64,000 nt of DNA from Actinokineospora iranica (GCF_900101685.1 NZ_FMZZ01000008.1:62001-126000); one strand, 5' to 3'. Positions 17,556 to 26,304 are shown, counted from the first letter of the stretch. The notes: generated by a model from the letters alone, not told the origin. Program-made: numbers and translations.

Positions 17556-18848
17556 TCAGCCGTCGGCGAACAGTGCCGTACCGATGCGGGCGGCTGCGTC
17601 GCGATGGGCTGCTGAGGCGACGTGGGTGTACCGCTGTGTGTCACGTAGGTCGGTGTGCCCAAGGATCTCTTGGACCACGCGGACGTTGACGCCTTGCTCG
17701 ATGAGCAGGGTTGCGGCGGTATGGCGTCCGTCGTGAAGCCGGCCGGGGCGCACGCCTGCGGCGGCGAGTAGGTCGGTCCACTCGTTGTGGTCGTCACGGC
17801 GGTGGATGGGTGTTCCGTCCGGTCTGCTGAACACGAGATCGTGGTCCTTCCAGGCGGTGCCTGCGGCCATGCGTTCGCGGCGCTGGGCGGCGCGGTGCTG
17901 TTTGAGGATGGTGACGAGTTCGGGGGCTAGCGCGAAGGTGCGGCGGCGCTTGCCCTTGGGTTGGCGGAACACGGGTCCGCCGCTGCGCTGGGGGCAGGTC
18001 GAGGCGTGGGCGGCGCAGTCGACGGGGCAGGGTTTCGGGCAGGGGTGCTTACGGTGCCGGGTGCAGTCCTTGGGGCACTTGGGGCGGTGGCGGCGGGCTC
18101 CGCAGGCGTGGGGGTCGTCGCAGCCGTGTGCGTAGCGCTGGTGTTGGAGTTGCCACCACACCCGGACTTCCCCGGTGTCGAGGTCAAGGTAGGACCACCG
18201 AAGTCCGAGCACTTCGCCTTGTCGGAGTCCTGCGGACAGGCCCACCGACCAGCGAGCGCTATTGCGTCGGCCGCGTGCGGCGGCCAGGATCGCGCGGGCT
18301 TCCTTCTGACTGTAGGGCTGGATCTCCTTTTCGATGAGTTTGGGAAGATCGATGAGCTGGGCGACGTTGCGCGTGACTTTGCGGCGTTTCATTGCGGAAT
18401 TGAAAAAATGGTAGACAAGCTGGTGGGCTTGGATCATGTAATTGACCGACCGACCCGCTTTGATCATGGCCGCGTAGAGCGCGTCCAAGTATTCGGGTTC
18501 GAGCTGGTCGATTCGGTGGTTCCCGATATGAGGAATGATCCAAGCTCGGGAGAGTGTCCAGTATTTGTCCACCGAGATCGGCGCGATGGATTGCGGCGCG
18601 ATCGTGTCGAGAAACGTCGTGATCCATTCGCGCATGGTGGGCGGACGTCCGGGGCGCTTGACGTTGCCCGCGTCGCGTTCCTGTTCCAGCTTCTGAACCT
18701 TGGCGGTCACCTCAGCTTCGGTCTTCCCGGTCCGGTGCCGCCGGTCGGGCTTGCCGTCCGGCTTGACGCCCATAGTGACGTAGCCGTGCCACCGCCCCTG
18801 GGCGTCCTCGTAGATGGACGATCTGCCGTTCGGTTTACGCGCGCTCAT
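17556..18848 (-). CDS. Tyrosine-family site-specific integrase with Cys-rich insertion
   Basis: This 430-residue recombinase has an N-terminal arm-binding/AP2-like part (about 10-60), a SAM-like core-binding domain (about 70-170) and a catalytic domain. Catalytic residues visible are Arg209 in [12 protein letters not shown], His-x-x-Arg in [12 protein letters not shown], the following GHTD His, and Tyr in DTQRYTHV. Between the first Arg and HxxR there is an insertion at about residues 243-285 with eight cysteines and many His residues, which may bind zinc. It would integrate and, with Xis, excise the element. The gene is the leftmost of the element and overlaps the start of the upstream HTH gene by 4 bp. 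Confidence 0.95.
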   Translation of the reverse strand: MSARKPNGRSSIYEDAQGRWHGYVTMGVKPDGKPDRRHRTGKTEAEVTAKVQKLEQERDAGNVKRPGRPPTMREWITTFLDTIAPQSIAPISVDKYWTLSRAWIIPHIGNHRIDQLEPEYLDALYAAMIKAGRSVNYMIQAHQLVYHFFNSAMKRRKVTRNVAQLIDLPKLIEKEIQPYSQKEARAILAAARGRRNSARWSVGLSAGLRQGEVLGLRWSYLDLDTGEVRVWWQLQHQRYAHGCDDPHACGARRHRPKCPKDCTRHRKHPCPKPCPVDCAAHASTCPQRSGGPVFRQPKGKRRRTFALAPELVTILKQHRAAQRRERMAAGTAWKDHDLVFSRPDGTPIHRRDDHNEWTDLLAAAGVRPGRLHDGRHTAATLLIEQGVNVRVVQEILGHTDLRDTQRYTHVASAAHRDAAARIGTALFADG

Positions 18849-19402
18849 CCGGCCTTTCCTTTCGTTCCCGCCGGGAGGAATCCCCGGGCTCGTGCTTCTT
18901 TGACCCAGCGGCGGACGGTGGCAACCGGAACCCCGGATTCCTCCGCTATCACGGCCGATGGCCGTTTGCTCTCCGTCGCGGCCATGATGTAGACCTGTGC
19001 GAATTGAGAATAGAACGCTCGCGGGTCTTTCCCGTCCGGGCGCATCATGACCGGACGGGAAACCGGAGGAATGCCAGTTCGGGGCACCGAGTCTTTGAGA
19101 TCGAGAAATGAATCTGTTTCCTGGGTGTAGAACTGACGACCCATCAACATGTGCAGGTCGCGCACATCGGGTGACGATTCGGGCTTGCGGAGCTTGCCGA
19201 CTTCCGCGCGGAGCATGTTGAAAAGCGCTTCCACGGTCGACAATTGGACGCCGCGCATCATCGCGGGCGTGACCTGGTCGGCGTGTAGGTACAGGTCCGT
19301 CACGACCATGCGCCCGTCGCGTTCAGCCATGCGCACGTGCAACCCCGCGCCGTCCGGCCCTTCCATGGACACCCAACCAAGGTTCGGTGTGTTCTCGCTC
19401 AT
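18845..19402 (-). CDS. Element-encoded protein with C-terminal helix-turn-helix
   Basis: This 185-residue protein is coupled to the integrase (4-bp overlap). The N-terminal half is mixed strand/helix without a recognisable domain. The last 45 residues contain a helix-turn-helix of Hin/resolvase-like type: [20 protein letters not shown]. It probably regulates or assists integration or is a DNA-binding accessory protein. Similar small genes commonly precede integrases in actinobacterial integrative elements. Exact role unknown. Confidence 0.7.
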   Translation of the reverse strand: MSENTPNLGWVSMEGPDGAGLHVRMAERDGRMVVTDLYLHADQVTPAMMRGVQLSTVEALFNMLRAEVGKLRKPESSPDVRDLHMLMGRQFYTQETDSFLDLKDSVPRTGIPPVSRPVMMRPDGKDPRAFYSQFAQVYIMAATESKRPSAVIAEESGVPVATVRRWVKEARARGFLPAGTKGKAG

Positions 19403-19554
19403 AGCGTCACATCGCTTTCGTTCACCCGAGTCCGCTCATGTCCGCGAACCACGCCGCTCAACTTAGCCTACTTGATTGGCCGCCGTCGAGGTGCTACCTC
19501 TGGGGTTCGCCCAACTGGGCGAACTTGGTCGGACAGGAGAGGTGCGGGACGAAC

Positions 19555-19749
19555 ATGCAAGGACAGGTGTTGTTGACGCCGGAGCAGGCAGCGGAGCGGT
19601 TGGGGTTGGGTCGGACGACGGTGTACGCATTGATCGGTTCGGCCGAGTTGGAGTCGGTGAAGATCGGTCGGTCGCGTCGGGTGCCGGTCGATGCGGTGGC
19701 CGCGTATGTGGAGCGGTTGCGCCAGGCGCAGGTGTGGGGGCGCGCGTGA
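19555..19749 (+). CDS. Excisionase (Xis/BldC-like MerR-type HTH)
   Basis: This 64-residue protein is a single winged HTH of the excisionase family: LLTPEQAAERLGLGRTTVYA, then ELESVKIGRSRRVPVDAVAA. The ATG at 19555 follows GGAGAGGTGCGG. It diverges from the HTH-integrase pair. Such proteins bend attachment-site DNA to favour excision and often act as repressors. The stop overlaps the start of the next gene (GTGA). Confidence 0.9.
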   Translation: MQGQVLLTPEQAAERLGLGRTTVYALIGSAELESVKIGRSRRVPVDAVAAYVERLRQAQVWGRA

Positions 19750-20078
19750 GCCGCCCGGAAAGCGACGTGGTGTTCGGGGTGCTCGAACTCCGGATGTCCG
19801 ATGTGGACGCCTCCGGTGTCGGGCGTGGGTATGGGGCGGTCCCGCCCGGTGTGCGGGTCCGGGTTCGCCTCGATGACGCCCGGTGGGTCGAGGGCGACCG
19901 GTTGACGGTGCTGGCGGATGTGTGTTTCGGGGCGGGCGCGGTGGAGGTAGTCGGCACCGACGCGGGGGCGGTGGCCGATGTGGTGGGCCACCTGCGGCGC
20001 GCGCACTCCCAGTTCCGGGCGGCCGAGGTCGAGGCGGCCCGTCTGGTCGCCGGGTTCGCGTCGTGGGGTGCGGTATGA
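19746..20078 (+). CDS. Hypothetical element protein
   Basis: This 110-residue protein starts at GTG 19746, overlapping the excisionase stop. It is strand-rich in the middle (GVRVRVRLDDARWVEGDRLT) with a C-terminal helix (SQFRAAEVEAARLVAGFA). No known domain is recognised. The tight coupling at both ends (GTGA upstream, ATGA downstream) with Xis and the RepA-like ATPase suggests a replication/excision operon accessory. Confidence 0.65.
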   Translation: MSRPESDVVFGVLELRMSDVDASGVGRGYGAVPPGVRVRVRLDDARWVEGDRLTVLADVCFGAGAVEVVGTDAGAVADVVGHLRRAHSQFRAAEVEAARLVAGFASWGAV

Positions 20079-21223
20079 GCACGGGGAAGCCGGGCCGGTC
20101 CACCGCGAACTTGTCTGTTGTGGACGACGGGGCGGTCGGTGGTCGCCGGGTCCGGCTGACGGAGGTGTCCAAGGTTCCGATGCGCGCAGTCCGCTGGCTC
20201 TGGGACGGGCGGGTCCCGGCCGGGGCGTTGACGTTGATTCCCGGTAGGGAGGGGATCGGCAAAAGTCAGTTCGCGTGTTGGCTGACGGCGCAGGTGACGC
20301 GGGGGATGCTGCCGGGCGTGTTCAACGGGCAGTCCCGCTCGGTGGTCTACGCGGCGTCGGAGGACTCGTGGGCGCACACTGTCGCGCCGCGACTGTCCGC
20401 TTCGGGCGCGGACCTGGACCTGGTATACCGGGCCGATGTGGTGACCGGCGGCATGGTGACCGGTATGAGCCTGCCCCGCGACTGCGAGGAGTTGGGCGCG
20501 GAAATCACGCGGTTGGGGGCGGGCCTGGTCGTGCTCGACCCGTTGTTGTCGGTGATCGCGTCCACTATCGACACCCACCGAGACCGGGAACTTCGGATCG
20601 CGCTGGAACCGTTGGTGCGGATGGCAGACGACACCGGATGTGCCATCGTGGGGTTGGCGCACTTCAACAAGTCGGTCAGTGCCGACCCGCTGACCCTGAT
20701 CACCGGAAGCCGCGCGTTCTCCGCTGTCGCGCGGGCGGTCCTCGCGGTCGCCCGTGACGAGGACGACCCGGACCGGGCCTGCGTGATCTCCCAAGCCAAG
20801 AACAATTTGGGCAGCCTCGACGTCCCTTCCTTGCGCTACCGCATCGACGCGGCTTCCGTGTCCACTGAGGACGGACCGGCAGAGGTCGGGCGGTTGGTGA
20901 TGTTGGGGGAGACCACCCGCAGCGTCGCCGACATCCTCGCCGAGACCGACACCGACCCCGACGCCCGGTTCGAGCGCGACGACGCGGCCACCTGGCTACG
21001 GGACTACCTGATCGAGCACCACGGCACCGCGCAGGCCGGGGACGTGATCAAAGCCGCCCGCGCCGACGGCATCGCCGAAGCCACCCTCAAACGCGCCCGT
21101 AAGCGCGTCGGTGTGACCAGCACCCGACGCGGGTTCGGCCAAGGCGCGGTGTGGTCGCTCGACCCTCCCCCCGGCCCGTCCGGATCACATCCGGCTCAAC
21201 CGTCCCAGGACCCGAAACCCTGA
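20075..21223 (+). CDS. RepA-like AAA/RecA-fold ATPase (replication helicase)
   Basis: This 382-residue protein has a Walker A PGREGIGKSQ near residue 57, Walker B LVVLDPLL, and the AHFNKS motif typical of RepA/RSF1010-type hexameric helicase and DnaB-like ATPases. The C-terminal 110 residues include a likely winged-helix DNA-binding part (ATLKRARKRVGVTSTRRGF). Such proteins in actinobacterial elements drive replication after excision or are used by satellites to amplify. It is translationally coupled to the upstream gene. A DNA segment rich in GATCCGA repeats begins at its stop codon. Confidence 0.85.
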   Translation: MSTGKPGRSTANLSVVDDGAVGGRRVRLTEVSKVPMRAVRWLWDGRVPAGALTLIPGREGIGKSQFACWLTAQVTRGMLPGVFNGQSRSVVYAASEDSWAHTVAPRLSASGADLDLVYRADVVTGGMVTGMSLPRDCEELGAEITRLGAGLVVLDPLLSVIASTIDTHRDRELRIALEPLVRMADDTGCAIVGLAHFNKSVSADPLTLITGSRAFSAVARAVLAVARDEDDPDRACVISQAKNNLGSLDVPSLRYRIDAASVSTEDGPAEVGRLVMLGETTRSVADILAETDTDPDARFERDDAATWLRDYLIEHHGTAQAGDVIKAARADGIAEATLKRARKRVGVTSTRRGFGQGAVWSLDPPPGPSGSHPAQPSQDPKP

Positions 21224-21351
21224 TCCGATTGAGCCGAATGAACCGACGTGATCCCAATGGGCACCGTCGCGTTCGGATCACCACAGCCTCATTCAGGCCA
21301 ATCAGCTCATTGCCAATGGCCCTCACAGCAGTGATCCCGATTGATCCGAAC
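21221..21351. repeat. GATCCGA-type repeats downstream of the RepA-like gene (possible origin iterons)
   Basis: Variants of TGATCCGATTGA occur at 21221 (followed by GCCGAATGAACCG), 21331-21351 (GTGATCCCGATTGATCCGAA) and again at 23713 (TGATCCGAATGAACCG). The stretch is lower in GC than its surroundings and has no gene. Position next to a RepA-like gene makes a replication origin possible; this is inference. Confidence 0.35.
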
Positions 21352-21363
21352 ACCAAGATCCTA

Positions 21364-21391
21364 AGTGGAGTCATCATCCGATGACTCCACT
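21364..21391. terminator. Inverted repeat between repA-like gene and small Zn-finger gene
   Basis: AGTGGAGTCAT pairs perfectly with ATGACTCCACT around a 6-nt loop (11-bp stem). It may end repA-like transcription or be an operator for the next operon, whose first start codon lies 31 bp on. Confidence 0.5.
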
Positions 21392-21421
21392 CTCCCGGCC
21401 CGAATCCTGAGAGGACCTGGG

Positions 21422-21613
21422 ATGACCGACACGACAAAGCAGTTCGCGCCCTGCCGGGGCGGCTGTGGCGCGAGTGCGCCCCGGTGGCCGGACACCGGGA
21501 ACCCCTCGTTCTGCCCCGCCTGTTGGATGCTCGCGGAACTCCGCAGACGCTCCGGACTCGCGCCACTGCCCGATGGCCACTACCCGACCACACGAGAGCG
21601 AGGAACGCCATGA
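21422..21613 (+). CDS. Small Cys-rich (zinc-ribbon-like) element protein
   Basis: This 63-residue protein contains four cysteines arranged CRGGCGA ... FCPACW, a plausible zinc ribbon. It starts at ATG 21422 after GAGAGGACCTGG. The stop overlaps the start of the next gene by 4 bp. Function unknown; in small phages and satellites such peptides are often host-takeover or DNA-binding accessories. Confidence 0.6.
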   Translation: MTDTTKQFAPCRGGCGASAPRWPDTGNPSFCPACWMLAELRRRSGLAPLPDGHYPTTRERGTP

Positions 21614-22134
21614 CCGAGACACCACCGTTCAGTGACCCCGACCCGACCGCCCACGCCACCGCCACCGGCACCGGCACCGGCACCGGCACCGGACCATCCC
21701 AGATGGACACCGATTCCGCTGTGGCGCCGCCCGAGATCGACGCTCCACAAGAGACCGACACCGGACCGGACACCACCACCGGAACCGGGCGGGGGAACGC
21801 GGAAGCCGCGAAGTACCGTCGGCAGTTGCGCGCCGCCGAGACCGAACGCGACCAACTCGCCGGAGTCGTGGAAGGGCTGCAACGCGCCGAAGTCGAGAGG
21901 ATCGCCGCGACCAGGCTGGACGTCGCGGCCGACGTGTGGCGGTTCGGTGCCGAACTGTCCGAACTCGTCACCGACACCGGTGTGATCGACACCGCCAAAG
22001 TGGACGACGTGCTCCGAGGAATCCTCGACCAACGCCCCAGCATGGCCGCCCGACGCAGGCCCCAGCCCGACCCGTCGCAAGGGGCCGGACGCACCCACAG
22101 TGTCCCGACATGGGCGCAGGCCCTGAAAAGTTGA
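21610..22134 (+). CDS. Scaffold-like protein preceding the capsid gene
   Basis: This 174-residue protein has an acidic, Thr/Gly-rich disordered N-terminus (repeated TGTGTG near residue 20), then a charged coiled-coil (KYRRQLRAAETERDQLAGVV, about residues 70-105), and a short basic C-terminus. This composition and its place immediately before a HK97 capsid gene match phage head scaffolding proteins. No protease domain is present. The assignment is by composition and context. Confidence 0.6.
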   Translation: MTETPPFSDPDPTAHATATGTGTGTGTGPSQMDTDSAVAPPEIDAPQETDTGPDTTTGTGRGNAEAAKYRRQLRAAETERDQLAGVVEGLQRAEVERIAATRLDVAADVWRFGAELSELVTDTGVIDTAKVDDVLRGILDQRPSMAARRRPQPDPSQGAGRTHSVPTWAQALKS

Positions 22135-22186
22135 TCCACCACGAACCGTGGTGAACACGTAAACCGTTGCGGCACAATAGAAAACA

Positions 22187-22239
22187 GGCACCCGGCACGC
22201 TAGAATGCTCCCATCGGAGGGACTGGCGGGCCGGGTGCC
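22187..22239. repeat. Inverted repeat upstream of the capsid gene
   Basis: GGCACCCGGC at 22187 and GCCGGGTGCC at 22230 form a 10-bp stem around 33 nt that contains a TAGAAT promoter-like hexamer. Nearly the same arms build the terminator at 26366. It may be an attenuator or regulatory hairpin in the scaffold-capsid spacer. Confidence 0.35.
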
Positions 22240-22332
22240 CGTATGTCCACATCCGACGAGACCTAAGCCCCAGGAGGGCTACCCGTCCACCGGCCAGGAG
22301 CCGAACGGGAATCCCCTATCCCTCCCACCCAA

Positions 22333-23184
22333 TTGGGGCTTCCACTCGTGCTCACCACCGCAAGCGCGGGCGTGGGCGGCATCCTGCCACCCTCGTTCGC
22401 CCAACTCGTCATCCGGCCCGTTCAGGCCGCGTCCGTGGCCTTCCAGATCGCCACAGAGGACACCACCACCAGCAACGTCTTCTACATCCCCATCGTGGCC
22501 ACCGACCCCGTGGCCGCGTGGGTCGCCGAAGGCCAGGAGATCAACCCCACGGACGCGGTGCTCGACCAGATCCCCGTCCGACCATCCAAAGTGGCCGGTC
22601 TGTCCGTCATCACCCGAGAACTCGCCAACGACTCGAACCCGGCCGCCGCGAACATCGTCGGCCAAGGACTCGCCCGCGACATAGCCCGCCGTGTTGATGA
22701 GGCGTTCTTCGGCAAACTCGCCGAACCCGCACCGTCCGGACTGGACAGCCTCACCGCAGTGACCACCGTCGCAGCGGGCGCGACATGGGCCAACCTCGAC
22801 CCGTTCGCCGAAGCGATCAGCAAAGCCGAACAAGTCGGCGCGATCCTCACCGGGTTCGCCGCGAACCCCACGGACGCGCTCGCCCTGTCCAAGCTCAAAG
22901 AACACACCACCTCCAACCGGCCGCTACTCGGAGTCGACCCGGCCGCCCCCACCGTCCGCAGGCTCCAAGGGGTCCCTCTGCTCGTCTCCCCCGCCGTGAC
23001 CCAAGGAACCGTCTGGGGCATCCCCCGCGACCGCGTCCACCTCGTCCGCCGCGAAGCGGTAGAGCTGGCCGTAGACCACTCCGCCTACTTCACCAGCGAC
23101 CGCGTGGCCCTCCGCGCCACCATGCGCGTCGGCTTCGGCTTCCCCCACCAGACCGCCATCATCCGCATCAAGATCGGCACCTGA
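22333..23184 (+). CDS. HK97-family phage major capsid protein
   Basis: This protein of about 283 residues has typical HK97-fold features: AAWVAEGQEINPTDAVLDQI, the spine-helix pattern VITRELANDSNPAAANIVG, the E-loop/P-domain alternation, RRVDEAFFGKL, and a C-terminal strand FGFPHQTAIIRIKI. It would form the shell of a small capsid. The start is uncertain: TTG at 22333 or GTG at 22348, neither with a clear ribosome site, while a good GGAGG lies at about 22273. It is shorter than many phage capsids and has no large N-terminal delta domain, consistent with the separate scaffold-like gene upstream. Confidence 0.85.
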   Translation: MGLPLVLTTASAGVGGILPPSFAQLVIRPVQAASVAFQIATEDTTTSNVFYIPIVATDPVAAWVAEGQEINPTDAVLDQIPVRPSKVAGLSVITRELANDSNPAAANIVGQGLARDIARRVDEAFFGKLAEPAPSGLDSLTAVTTVAAGATWANLDPFAEAISKAEQVGAILTGFAANPTDALALSKLKEHTTSNRPLLGVDPAAPTVRRLQGVPLLVSPAVTQGTVWGIPRDRVHLVRREAVELAVDHSAYFTSDRVALRATMRVGFGFPHQTAIIRIKIGT

Positions 23185-23186
23185 CC

Positions 23187-23472
23187 GAAAAGCTTCGCCC
23201 GACGGCGAAGCTTTTCACGCGACCGGGACACAGACCGCTAAATCCGCCCGACGGCGGATTTAGCGACCCGACCAGGCGGACACCTACCCTCCCTGAAAAG
23301 GTGTGCCCGATGGCACATCTTTTCACGGTCGGACGGGCTGGCTTACACGATTCAGACCCGCCTGACGGCGGACCCGACGACACGCGGCCAAGATCTCAAA
23401 AGGTGCGCCATATGGCGCACCTTTTCACGGTTGGGAGATCAGCCGTTCAAATCCGCCATATGGCGCATTTGA
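23187..23472. repeat. Array of six hairpins in three A-B pairs, period about 105 bp
   Basis: Right after the capsid gene come six inverted repeats with 4-nt loops. A-type: GAAAAGCTTCGCC at 23187 (loop CGAC), TGAAAAGGTGTGCC at 23294 (loop CGAT) and AAAAGGTGCGCC at 23398 (loop ATAT). B-type: GCTAAATCCGCC at 23237 (loop CGAC), CCGCC at 23358 (loop TGAC, short stem) and TCAAATCCGCC at 23447 (loop ATAT, one mismatch). A1-A2-A3 are 107 and 103 bp apart; each A is followed by CAC and then by its B about 50-60 bp on. Stems differ in sequence but keep pairing, including a G-T wobble in A2. This could be structured RNA, a packaging site or a repeat family; the function is unknown. Confidence 0.85.
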
Positions 23473-23886
23473 CCCACGTCACACCACCGCGCGCTACCCC
23501 CAGGGGGGTGACCCCTCAGCAACACGGCCAGGCACAAGCCGGTGAGGCCCACCCGTGCCCCGCCAAGTTTCCGACCCGCCCCACCGAACCCCACCACACC
23601 ACCACACACCACCGCAGACACCCGACCAGCCACGCCCGGAAACCCAGTCACCACGGCGGCATCCGTGAGCGTCACTATCGAGCACCCGCACACACCCATT
23701 CAGCTCACCACATGATCCGAATGAACCGAACGAACAAACACGCAGGTCAGCCCGGCTGCTCGAAAACGCAGCTTCCGGACCGACCCGCGCTCTGCCGACT
23801 GGCTGACTACTGACGTCCCATCGGGGCAAACACGCAGGTCGGCCCGAGGACGCGAAATGTGCGTCTCCGGCTTCGTGACGCTGTCT
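23473..23886. other. Non-coding, strand-asymmetric region
   Basis: No convincing gene. The stretch 23560-23640 is almost free of G on the plus strand and rich in CCACAC runs. TGATCCGAATGAACCG at 23713 matches the repeats behind the RepA-like gene, and CAAACACGCAGGTC occurs twice (about 23736 and 23828). Confidence 0.5.
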
Positions 23887-24831
23887 CTACCATTCCTCCG
23901 TCGCGTAGTTGTCGCCCAAGACGGTGCGAACCCAAGTCGTTGCCCACTCGGCTTCCCGGTGTTCGTCGGGCATAGCGGCCAGTCCGGCCAAGACTTCTCG
24001 CGCCCCCTGTTTTTGTTGCCCTGTCAACCACAGAACGCGTCCCCGATGTAGACCCCACAGACCTTCTGTGTACCAGTAGCCAGACTCCGGCGGTTCCTCA
24101 TCGCTGGCGGCTTCGGCAGCTCGATCTGCGACGATCAGCGCGTGTTGAGCGGCAAGTGATTCCTTGGCAGCGGCGAGAATCCTCGCGCGCTGGTACAGAT
24201 CATAAACCCTGAGCAGCGGATGAACTCCCTGAACGGCCAAGGAACGATCTGCCAAGGTGGCCGCGTCGGTGGTACGGCCATTGATGAGTGCCGCGTAAGC
24301 CTTGAAACTCAAGCCGTGCACGAGGCGGTCGGGACTGTTCGACTCAGCGGCAAGGGATATCGCGTCATTCAGGCTTTTGTCGGCTGCTGTCATGTTGCCC
24401 GTGGCAAGCTCCAACGACCCTCGATACTGGTTGATCTCGCTGGCGAGTGCGGCTGTCTGCTGACTGAGGTCGGAACCTGCGCTCAGCGTGAGCGCGACAC
24501 CGAACTGAGCAAGCCCTTGGACGGCAGGCAGAACCGCGCTTGCGCTGGTGGCATCTTCCAGACGCCTTGTCGCGCCGAGAATGGTTGCCGTGTCCGCCAA
24601 GCTTCCCCGATCGACACGATGGGGCGCTATGGCCGTCGCCGCAAGCCGTTCCACATCAATACCTAGCGCTTGTTCGTAGGCCCGGACATGTTCCGGTCGA
24701 ACCGCGCGCTTCCCAGTCTCCAACATCCCAAGCAAGGGCTTGGAATAGTGGGTCCTCCCCGCAAGCGCGGACAAGCTGACGCCAGCGGCCTCACGCGCCG
24801 CGCGTAGCAGTGCTCCCAGGTTGTTCACCAC
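23887..24831 (-). CDS. XRE-family regulator with C-terminal TPR-like repeats
   Basis: About 314 residues from the GTG at 24831, placed after AGGGGGCC. The frame is open for 28 more codons but that part lacks conservation-like features. The N-terminal HTH is LGALLRAAREAAGVSLSALA followed by KPLLGMLETGKRAV. The rest is alpha-helical with tetratricopeptide-like pairs such as LATGNMTAADKSLNDAISLA. This layout is common in actinomycete regulators that may sense a peptide or metabolite. It lies next to the toxin/immunity genes in reverse orientation, so it could control the element or that module. Confidence 0.8.
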   Translation of the reverse strand: MVNNLGALLRAAREAAGVSLSALAGRTHYSKPLLGMLETGKRAVRPEHVRAYEQALGIDVERLAATAIAPHRVDRGSLADTATILGATRRLEDATSASAVLPAVQGLAQFGVALTLSAGSDLSQQTAALASEINQYRGSLELATGNMTAADKSLNDAISLAAESNSPDRLVHGLSFKAYAALINGRTTDAATLADRSLAVQGVHPLLRVYDLYQRARILAAAKESLAAQHALIVADRAAEAASDEEPPESGYWYTEGLWGLHRGRVLWLTGQQKQGAREVLAGLAAMPDEHREAEWATTWVRTVLGDNYATEEW

Positions 24832-25253
24832 CGGCCCCCTTGTAGACGCATGTAGACGCGCACACCCTTCCCAGTCACTGACCGCAACCACGATGCTACT
24901 CGTTGCGGGACTCAAGCGACAGGAAGGACTCCGTTGTCAACAGTGGGGGATAGGCGACCTCGAACGCGCAAGCCACGGCTTGATAAGCGCCGGACGTGGG
25001 CGCACTCTACGCGTGATACCGCCGATCAAGACACTGTGATAGTTACCGTCGGGGTCTATCTGCCGCTGCTCTGGTCTTTGGATCGAAACGGCGTGGCCCT
25101 AGTGCGACCATACGTTCGGATTCATTGGGGGCATCGCGGTCGCGGCGGCGAAACGACTTCCCGGCCCATACTCAAAATTGCTTGATCCGCAACTGTCACG
25201 AACCCGGACGCCGCTATCTGGGGCGAACCGATCAACAGCAAGGAGTGTTCTCA
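24832..25253. other. Divergent intergenic region, no supported gene
   Basis: Between the XRE regulator (minus) and the toxin gene (plus). Short open frames here lack ribosome sites and coding-like composition. It probably holds the divergent promoters; AAGGAGTGTTCTCA just before 25254 is a good ribosome binding site. Confidence 0.5.
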
Positions 25254-25970
25254 ATGTCAGGGCATATCGAACAAGCGGCAGGCGCTCTCAATGCGGCAAG
25301 CCAAGCCGTGCCGGTAGAGCATCTTGCGGCGGCGAGTGACCAGATTTCATCAACGGTGGTTGCGGCAATCCAACAGGCAGGCGGAACCGTGGGGCAGGAA
25401 CTCACCCAGCTTGCACTTGCGGTCAAATCCGAAGTCGACACCAATGTGGGACGCCTTGTGGAACTGCGGCAGCAACTGGAGGCCGCCGCGATAGCGGTAA
25501 TGCGTGGCGCTTGAAAATCGGGGGGCAGCGGCAGTGCCCACGCGCCGGTATCGTCCGAACCGGCCAAGGAGGACGCCCAGCCCGTAAAGTCGGCAACAAC
25601 GACAACACGTCCTTACAAGACGGTCGCGGAGGAAGAAGGGACTATTCGTTCCTTCCACTCGTTCAGTGCCGCAAAACGCGCTCTCGGGCGGCGCGAGGGA
25701 CACGAGTTACACCACATTGTCGAGAGATGTCAGGGTGCCAGGGGCGGCAAACCCGGCCGCAGTGAGTTCACAGAGGAAAGGATCAACACAACCGATAACC
25801 TCGTGTGGGTTCCAACAAAGATCCACAGGAAGATATCCGCGTTCTACTCCAGTAAAGCGCCCGGAACTGGCGCACCCTGGCGGGATGAGCTGAACGGGGT
25901 AACATGGGAACGGCAGTACAATTTCGGAGTGCGGTCACTGACTCGGATATGGAGGCAAGTAAGTGAGTGA
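25254..25970 (+). pseudogene. HNH/LHH-like nuclease toxin gene interrupted by an in-frame TGA
   Basis: The ATG at 25254 opens an 86-residue helical N-terminal part (AAGALNAASQAVPVEHLAAA) ending in TGA at 25512-25514. The same frame then continues without a further stop to 25970: a Gly/Ser/Thr-rich linker (GGSGSAHAPVSSEPAK) and a nuclease-like domain with H150-E-L-H-H-I-V-E157, then INTTDNLVWVPTKIHRKISA, a pattern typical of HHI/LHH polymorphic toxins. No ATG, GTG or TTG exists between the TGA and the catalytic motif, so the second half cannot be made from an internal start. Either a nonsense mutation killed the toxin or the TGA is read through. Uninterrupted length would be 238 residues. The stop overlaps the start of the immunity-like gene. 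Confidence 0.7.
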
Positions 25971-26304
25971 AGCCGGTTTGTATCGGTTCCGAAATGCGGT
26001 ACTACAGCATTGGCGGTGTATCGAAGTCGGCAACAACAAGGAAGCCGACGCCCATACAAGCATCGCGGATGAGATCGCACGCGATTGGGAATCCGCTGGC
26101 CAAACTCACAATGTCCTTGTGCCGCTACTCGCTGAGGCTGAACCTGTAGAAGTCCGGTGCGCGGCAGCAATTTACTTGCTTCACGTTGGATATGAAGACG
26201 AAGCACTGCCCGTGCTTGAGAGCCTCGCAGCCAATGACAGCATCGGTCTGGTGGCGTCGGCAGCCGAGTTGACCCTGTTGGGCTGGGAGAAGCGACAGGG
26301 CTAA
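25963..26304 (+). CDS. Immunity-like protein paired with the interrupted toxin
   Basis: This 113-residue protein starts at GTG 25963, overlapping the end of the toxin frame (GTGAGTGA). It is helical with a HEAT-like pair: VEVRCAAAIYLLHVGYEDEA then LPVLESLAANDSIGLVASAA, reminiscent of small immunity proteins of the DUF2019 kind. Position directly behind a nuclease toxin domain is the usual arrangement of toxin-immunity modules. It is intact although the toxin frame is broken. The family name is a suggestion from pattern; the immunity role is inferred from context. Confidence 0.6.
   Translation: MSEAGLYRFRNAVLQHWRCIEVGNNKEADAHTSIADEIARDWESAGQTHNVLVPLLAEAEPVEVRCAAAIYLLHVGYEDEALPVLESLAANDSIGLVASAAELTLLGWEKRQG

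Noticed and set aside
22143..22275. Possible tRNA or other RNA gene in the spacer before the capsid gene
   Set aside because: An inverted repeat exists but no cloverleaf with a T-loop motif and CCA-type end can be formed.
23187..23472. CRISPR array
   Set aside because: The repeats are hairpins with variable sequence and period about 105 bp, not identical 20-40 bp repeats with unique spacers, and no cas genes are near.
24934..25185. 83-codon plus-strand frame before the toxin gene
   Set aside because: No ribosome site, no recognisable pattern, and low third-position GC for this genome.
25511..25765. Possible small gene from the TTG at 25511
   Set aside because: It is out of frame with the HHIVE nuclease-like sequence, has no ribosome site, and reads as Arg/Gly-rich noise.
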